DNA from: Lachnospiraceae bacterium
GTDB taxonomy: Bacteria; Bacillota; Clostridia; Lachnospirales; Lachnospiraceae
Assembly (NCBI GenBank): GCA_024693225.1
Contig: JAILLI010000057.1
Coordinates: 1 to 40,172, forward strand
Reading direction: 5' to 3'
Length of the DNA: 40,172 nt
Below, piece after piece: positions 37,385 through 40,172 of this stretch. Under the pieces are notes generated by a model that was given only the letters and a program-made list of their open reading frames with translations, was not told where the DNA came from and did not search any database. Positions within the stretch are counted from its first letter, which is position 1. Each line of letters starts with the position of its first letter. The position numbers were made by a program, and so were the translations under genes.

Positions 37385-39094
37385 ATGGCAATAATCCGCA
37401 AGAAAATAAGAATCGGTGATCTGATGATCAGTGAGGGGCTCATAACTCCGGCACAGCTGGAAACGGCCCTTAAGGAGCAGAAGATCAGAGGTGCCAAGCT
37501 GGGCGAGACGCTGATAGCCCTTGGCTATGTTTCACAGGAGGACTTTTCAAACATATTGTCCACGCAGTTGGGCATAGATACAGTGGATCTTCGAAAGGTC
37601 GGGATAGATGACAATGCCGTCAAGCTTGTCTCCGAAGACCTGATGAAGAAAAACCAGCTGATGCCCTTCGGCTTTGACGAGAAGAATCCCAACATACTGA
37701 AGGTCGCAATGGCTGATCCCATGAACATCATGGCCATCGATGACGTTACCATCATGACCAACATGGAGGTCATGCCTTTTTTCTGTCCCAGCGCCCAGAT
37801 ATCGCTCCAGCTTGACAGACGTTACGGCAAGGAGCAGGCCAGGGCAGCCGCTGCCCAGTTCCAGGAAGAACATGCGGCAGAGATCGCTTTTGATACATCG
37901 GCATCCGATATCGAATACGAGAACATAGAAGATGCACCCATAGTCAAGCTGGTCAAGACCATGCTCGAGACGGCGGTACGCCAGGGGGCATCCGATATCC
38001 ATATAGAAGCCCTTGACCGTGAGGTGCGGGTCAGGTTCCGTATCGACGGCGTTCTCGTTGAGAACATGGACTATGACAAGTCCCTTCTCCCCGCTCTTGT
38101 AGCCCGTATCAAGATCATCTCAAACCTTGATATATCCGAGAAGAGAAAGCCGCAGGACGGCAGGCTTACGGTCGTTGTCGACAGCAAGGAGTATGATGTC
38201 CGTGTATCCATACTCCCCACCGTGTTCGGAGAGAAGGTCGTTATGAGACTTACCTCCAAGGACGGACTGACCAGAGACAAGAAATATCTGGGACTTAATG
38301 AGAGAGAGCTGCCCAGGTTTGATGCTATAATGTCCAATCCCCACGGTATCATCCTTGTTACGGGACCTACCGGTTCGGGAAAATCGACCACCTGTTATAC
38401 GGTCCTGTCAGAACTTAACTCCGATGAGGTTAACATAATTACGGTAGAGGATCCCGTCGAGGCAAATGTCAACGGTATCAACCAGGTCCAGGTAAACGTC
38501 AAGGCTGATCTGACCTTTGCGACGGCGCTGCGTTCCATACTGCGTCAGGATCCCGATATCATCATGATCGGTGAGATAAGAGATACCGAGACTGCGGAGA
38601 TAGCCGTAAAAGCATCGATAACGGGACATCTGGTCATATCAACACTTCATACCAATTCAACGGCAAGTTCCATCACCAGACTTCTTGACATGGGAATAGA
38701 GCCCTATCTGATCGGTGATTCGGTAGTCGGTATAATAGCCCAGAGACTTGTCAGGCGCCTGTGTCCCAAGTGCAGGAGGCAGAAGATGGCGACTGCCGAA
38801 GAAAAGAGGGCCCTTAGGGTGCCGGAGAATGAGGAATGTCTCATCTATGAACCCGTGGGCTGCCGGGAGTGTTCAAAGGGCTATAAGGGACGTATCGGTG
38901 TATATGAGATAATGCCGATCTCTCACAGGATAGCCGCCATGATATCAAAGGGCAGCAATGCCGATGAGATAGAGGCCCAGGCTGTTGCGGAGGGAATGAC
39001 CACTCTTCGCCGCGGGGCTGCGGAGTACGTACTGCAGGGCATCACCACTATCAGCGAGATGAGAAAAGTCGCTTACGACGAGGAAGGCATATAA
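37385..39094 (+). CDS. pilB: Type IV pilus / type II secretion assembly ATPase (PilB/GspE), with MshEN domain
   Basis: MshEN-like RIGDLMISEGLITPAQLETALKEQKIRGAKLGETLIALGYV; Walker A GPTGSGKSTT; CPKC...CREC zinc motif. Confidence 0.93.
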   Translation: MAIIRKKIRIGDLMISEGLITPAQLETALKEQKIRGAKLGETLIALGYVSQEDFSNILSTQLGIDTVDLRKVGIDDNAVKLVSEDLMKKNQLMPFGFDEKNPNILKVAMADPMNIMAIDDVTIMTNMEVMPFFCPSAQISLQLDRRYGKEQARAAAAQFQEEHAAEIAFDTSASDIEYENIEDAPIVKLVKTMLETAVRQGASDIHIEALDREVRVRFRIDGVLVENMDYDKSLLPALVARIKIISNLDISEKRKPQDGRLTVVVDSKEYDVRVSILPTVFGEKVVMRLTSKDGLTRDKKYLGLNERELPRFDAIMSNPHGIILVTGPTGSGKSTTCYTVLSELNSDEVNIITVEDPVEANVNGINQVQVNVKADLTFATALRSILRQDPDIIMIGEIRDTETAEIAVKASITGHLVISTLHTNSTASSITRLLDMGIEPYLIGDSVVGIIAQRLVRRLCPKCRRQKMATAEEKRALRVPENEECLIYEPVGCRECSKGYKGRIGVYEIMPISHRIAAMISKGSNADEIEAQAVAEGMTTLRRGAAEYVLQGITTISEMRKVAYDEEGI

Positions 39095-39097
39095 GTT

Positions 39098-40171
39098 ATG
39101 GACATACAAAGTGCAGCATCAACAGTGACCATAGAGCAGATACTGACCGTGGCAAACAGATCGGGTGCCAGCGATGTGCATATAACTGTAGGTATCCCGC
39201 CCAAAATGCGTGTATCCGGCCATCTTCAGGAAATGAACTTTCCCCGTCTTATGCCGGATGATACCCACAGGCTCCTTTACGGGATCATGAACGAGAAGCA
39301 GACCAGGGCTTTTGATGAGAAGGGAGAATGGGATTTTTCCTATTCCATATCCCAGCTGGGACGGTACCGTGTCAACGCTTTCCGTCAGCGCGGGACCTGT
39401 GCCATGGTATTCCGTCTTGTAGGCAACAAGATCCCCCTGCCCGAGGAATTGTCAGTGCCCGAATCAGTCGTAAAACTGTATGATAAGAAAAGAGGGCTGG
39501 TACTTGTAACAGGGCCTACGGGTTCCGGTAAGTCAACGACCCTTGCATCAATAATAGGCAAGATCAACAGGGAACTCGATGCCCACATAATCACTCTTGA
39601 GGATCCGATAGAGTACCTTCACCGCCATGACAGATCGATCGTAAACCAGAGGGAAGTCGGGATCGACACGGATGATTATTCGATCGCACTCAGGTCGGCT
39701 CTCCGTGAGGATCCGGATGTTATCCTTGTCGGTGAGATGCGTGACCTTGAAACGATAAGTACGGCCATAACAGCCGCAGAGACGGGCCATCTTGTCTTCT
39801 CGACCCTCCATACAATAGGAGCGGCGTCCACGGTGGACCGTATCATAGATGTTTTCCCGCCTCACCAGCAACAGCAGATCAGGACCCAGCTGGCCAATGT
39901 ACTTGAAGCTGTCGTGTCCCAGCAGCTCATCCCCAGGGTGGGCGGAGGAAGATGCGCCGCATTTGAGGTCATGCATGCAAATTCCGCCATCAGGAACCTG
40001 ATCCGCGAGAATAAGAGCCACCAGATCGCATCGACGATACAGACCAACAGAAAGATGGGCATGATCACTATGGATGATGCGATCATGGAACTCTATATGA
40101 GGGGTGAGATAGACAGGGAGGATGCCCTTCTCTTTGCCCAGGACAAGACAACCATGAGCAACAGGATCTGA
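39098..40171 (+). CDS. pilT: Type IV pilus retraction ATPase PilT
   Basis: SGASDVHITVGIPPKMRVSG, GPTGSGKSTTLASIIG, STLHTIGAASTVDRIIDVFP; stop codon lies at the window end. Confidence 0.94.
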   Translation: MDIQSAASTVTIEQILTVANRSGASDVHITVGIPPKMRVSGHLQEMNFPRLMPDDTHRLLYGIMNEKQTRAFDEKGEWDFSYSISQLGRYRVNAFRQRGTCAMVFRLVGNKIPLPEELSVPESVVKLYDKKRGLVLVTGPTGSGKSTTLASIIGKINRELDAHIITLEDPIEYLHRHDRSIVNQREVGIDTDDYSIALRSALREDPDVILVGEMRDLETISTAITAAETGHLVFSTLHTIGAASTVDRIIDVFPPHQQQQIRTQLANVLEAVVSQQLIPRVGGGRCAAFEVMHANSAIRNLIRENKSHQIASTIQTNRKMGMITMDDAIMELYMRGEIDREDALLFAQDKTTMSNRI

Positions 40172-40172
40172 C

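Noticed and set aside
1-40172. Defence system, prophage or integrated element
   Set aside because: Gene content is housekeeping and signalling, strand-coherent, with no integrase, transposase, toxin-antitoxin or nuclease genes recognised.

Overview
This 40.2 kb window is an ordinary-looking chromosomal segment, probably from a Lachnospiraceae-like Clostridium relative (inferred from gene content and protein style; not verified). Almost all real genes are on the + strand: valS, a FapA/DUF342 protein, a TPR protein, a GT-C-like membrane protein, a PurF-like protein, glnS, a DUF2225 protein, a PrsA-like foldase lipoprotein, htpG, a GGDEF protein, PBP1A, a YigZ/IMPACT protein, mgtE, typA, dapA-dapB, an unusual HisA, a REC-HD-GYP protein, a PfoR-like EIIC, a hybrid histidine kinase, two double-receiver proteins, a GH25 protein, and pilB-pilT. 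One csp gene is on the - strand. I saw no transposase, CRISPR array, rRNA or tRNA. The most interesting signals are non-coding. (1) A 223-nt long-range, in-register imperfect hairpin forms the 5' leader of htpG, just downstream of a perfect CIRCE operator. That CIRCE also looks like an intrinsic terminator and overlaps the stop codon of the upstream gene. (2) A ~495-bp intergenic region precedes pilB. It has a perfect-consensus sigma-A promoter, overlapping GAACA/TGTTC dyads, and a chain of predicted RNA hairpins closed by a 9-bp 5' stem. (3) An 83-nt near-complete palindrome lies after the PurF-like gene. Protein-level oddities are a eukaryotic-type HisA, a PurF homologue lacking its catalytic Cys, an EIIC-like membrane protein translationally coupled to a kinase with no sensor domain, and paired canonical/degenerate receiver domains. 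All calls are by eye; no searches or folding calculations were run.
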